DNA of 64,000 nucleotides from Actinokineospora diospyrosa (GTDB lineage Bacteria; Actinomycetota; Actinomycetes; Mycobacteriales; Pseudonocardiaceae), in assembly GCF_024171925.1 (NCBI RefSeq), contig NZ_JAMTCO010000010.1:1-64000 (forward strand). Reading direction: 5' to 3'. Of this stretch, positions 63,364-64,000 are shown piece by piece. Numbering within the stretch: position 1 is the first letter of the stretch; each line of letters opens with the position of its first letter. The position numbers and the translations under genes are program-made. Under the pieces are notes generated by a model. That model was not told the origin of the DNA. It saw only the letters and a program-made list of their open reading frames with translations, and did not search any database.

Positions 63364-64000
63364 CTACGGCTTGACCGCCTGCAGGGCGTAGATCAGCGGG
63401 ATCCGGGGCGCGTGCTCCGGCAGCGAGAACCACCCGCCTGCACTGGTCATCGTCGACCAGCGGGGCCAGGGCAGCTGTTCGGTCTCGCGCAGCCGGGAGA
63501 TCCGCAGACCCGCCCCGACCAGCGCGGTGACGACGTCCCCGATGCTGTGCTGCCACTCGAAGGAGACCTTCGCGTCGGGCAGTTCCGGGCCGTCGGTGTA
63601 CGTCCGGGTGCCGTCGCGTTCGATGGGACCCCGGCCGCTGAGGTAGTCGTGGCGTAGCAGCAGGTCTTCGCTGCCGTCCGGGGGTGGGACCGGGCTCAGC
63701 GCGTTGAGCAGCGGGTGGAATTCGACGATGTACAGCTGGCCGCCCGGGCGGAGGAGGCCTGCTACTTGTTCGGCCCAGACAGCCAGGTCGGGGACGTAGC
63801 AGAGGGCGCCCTTGCCGGTGTAGACGATGTCGAAGCGGGACTCGCCGAGGGCGGCGACAGCGGCGTGCACGTCGGCTTTGACGTACTCGACCGCCACCCC
63901 CTTGGCCTCGGCGAGTTCCTCCGCGGCGCGCACCGACGCCGCGGAGATGTCCAGGCCGACCACGCGCGCGCCCAGCGGCGGGAACGCGATGGTCTCGGCG
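63364..64000 (-). CDS. SAM-dependent methyltransferase (5'-partial)
   Basis: The gene enters from beyond the window; 212 residues are visible. It continues upstream of its internal GTG (63963) as AETIAFPPLGARVVGLDISA, the methyltransferase motif I region (RVVGLDIS). Motif III-like FDIVYTGKGALCYVPDL and LLRPGGQLYIVEFHPLL follow. A class I methyltransferase of the UbiE/Methyltransf_11 type. Substrate unknown. Confidence 0.85.
   Translation of the reverse strand, partial: AETIAFPPLGARVVGLDISAASVRAAEELAEAKGVAVEYVKADVHAAVAALGESRFDIVYTGKGALCYVPDLAVWAEQVAGLLRPGGQLYIVEFHPLLNALSPVPPPDGSEDLLLRHDYLSGRGPIERDGTRTYTDGPELPDAKVSFEWQHSIGDVVTALVGAGLRISRLRETEQLPWPRWSTMTSAGGWFSLPEHAPRIPLIYALQAVKP

Overview
The window is high-GC chromosomal DNA of a filamentous actinomycete, most likely in the Pseudonocardiales. 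The evidence is GTG/TTG starts, many leaderless genes, a mycothiol S-conjugate amidase, a Hen1/Pnkp RNA-repair pair, DUF397/XRE regulators of the WhiJ type, a terpene cyclase beside a prenyl synthase, and rare TTA codons. The genus is only inferred. Two stretches match conserved actinobacterial blocks known from Mycobacterium tuberculosis (from memory of gene order): mca / DUF4307 / greA / thiolase / SGNH esterase / cbs / proline-rich protein / metB (6-16 kb; compare Rv1074c-Rv1083), and ppx / transglycosylase / eno / ftsB / DUF501 (53-63 kb; compare Rv1022-Rv1026).

Layout. 0-6 kb: acetyltransferase, ribbon-helix-helix protein, then the hen1-pnkp operon, which methylates, heals and seals broken RNA. 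6-16 kb: mycothiol detoxification, transcript cleavage factor GreA and transsulfuration (cbs, metB). 16-18 kb: HPPD (tyrosine catabolism) divergent from an Lrp regulator. 18.5-21 kb: divergent terpene cyclase and polyprenyl diphosphate synthase. 22-27.6 kb: DivIVA-like coiled-coil protein, CooC-like ATPase behind a Fur/Zur-like box, NodB-fold exoenzyme, class F sortase and a thioester/Cna-B-type surface protein. 28-38 kb: BI-1 protein, EphD with a MerR regulator, an unusual tRNA, NDH-2 and a MoxR-DUF58-DUF4129 operon. 37.7-44.5 kb: DUF397 protein divergent from XRE/DUF5753, uracil-DNA glycosylase, S10 peptidase, a second XRE regulator, a small gene coupled to a leader ORF, and an unknown protein followed by a wrecked paralogue. 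45.6-53 kb: secreted subtilisin and a complete peptide ABC importer. 53-64 kb: Ppx/GppA, two lytic transglycosylases, AidB, enolase, FtsB, DUF501 and a partial methyltransferase.

The most interesting feature is not a gene. Six long gene-free gaps hold a repeat family that I do not recognise from any described element. Fifteen copies of a core (AAGATC, then AGCCCCCGATATACAGC about 18 bp on) occur. Thirteen have a DnaA-box-like 9-mer (TGTGGACAA / TTGTCCACA) 58-61 bp from the core, regardless of orientation. Eight copies have a second box exactly 19 bp beyond the first. Two loci expand the boxes into tandem arrays (15-bp period at 21.07 kb, about 19-bp period at 45.3-45.5 kb). Three copies are joined to a 142-143-bp palindrome whose arms carry compensatory changes. 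Most loci lie between convergent genes. The family could be a DnaA-titrating or nucleoprotein-organising repeat, or a REP/MITE-like element that has captured DnaA boxes.

All calls rest on reading the sequence and recalled family knowledge; no searches were run.
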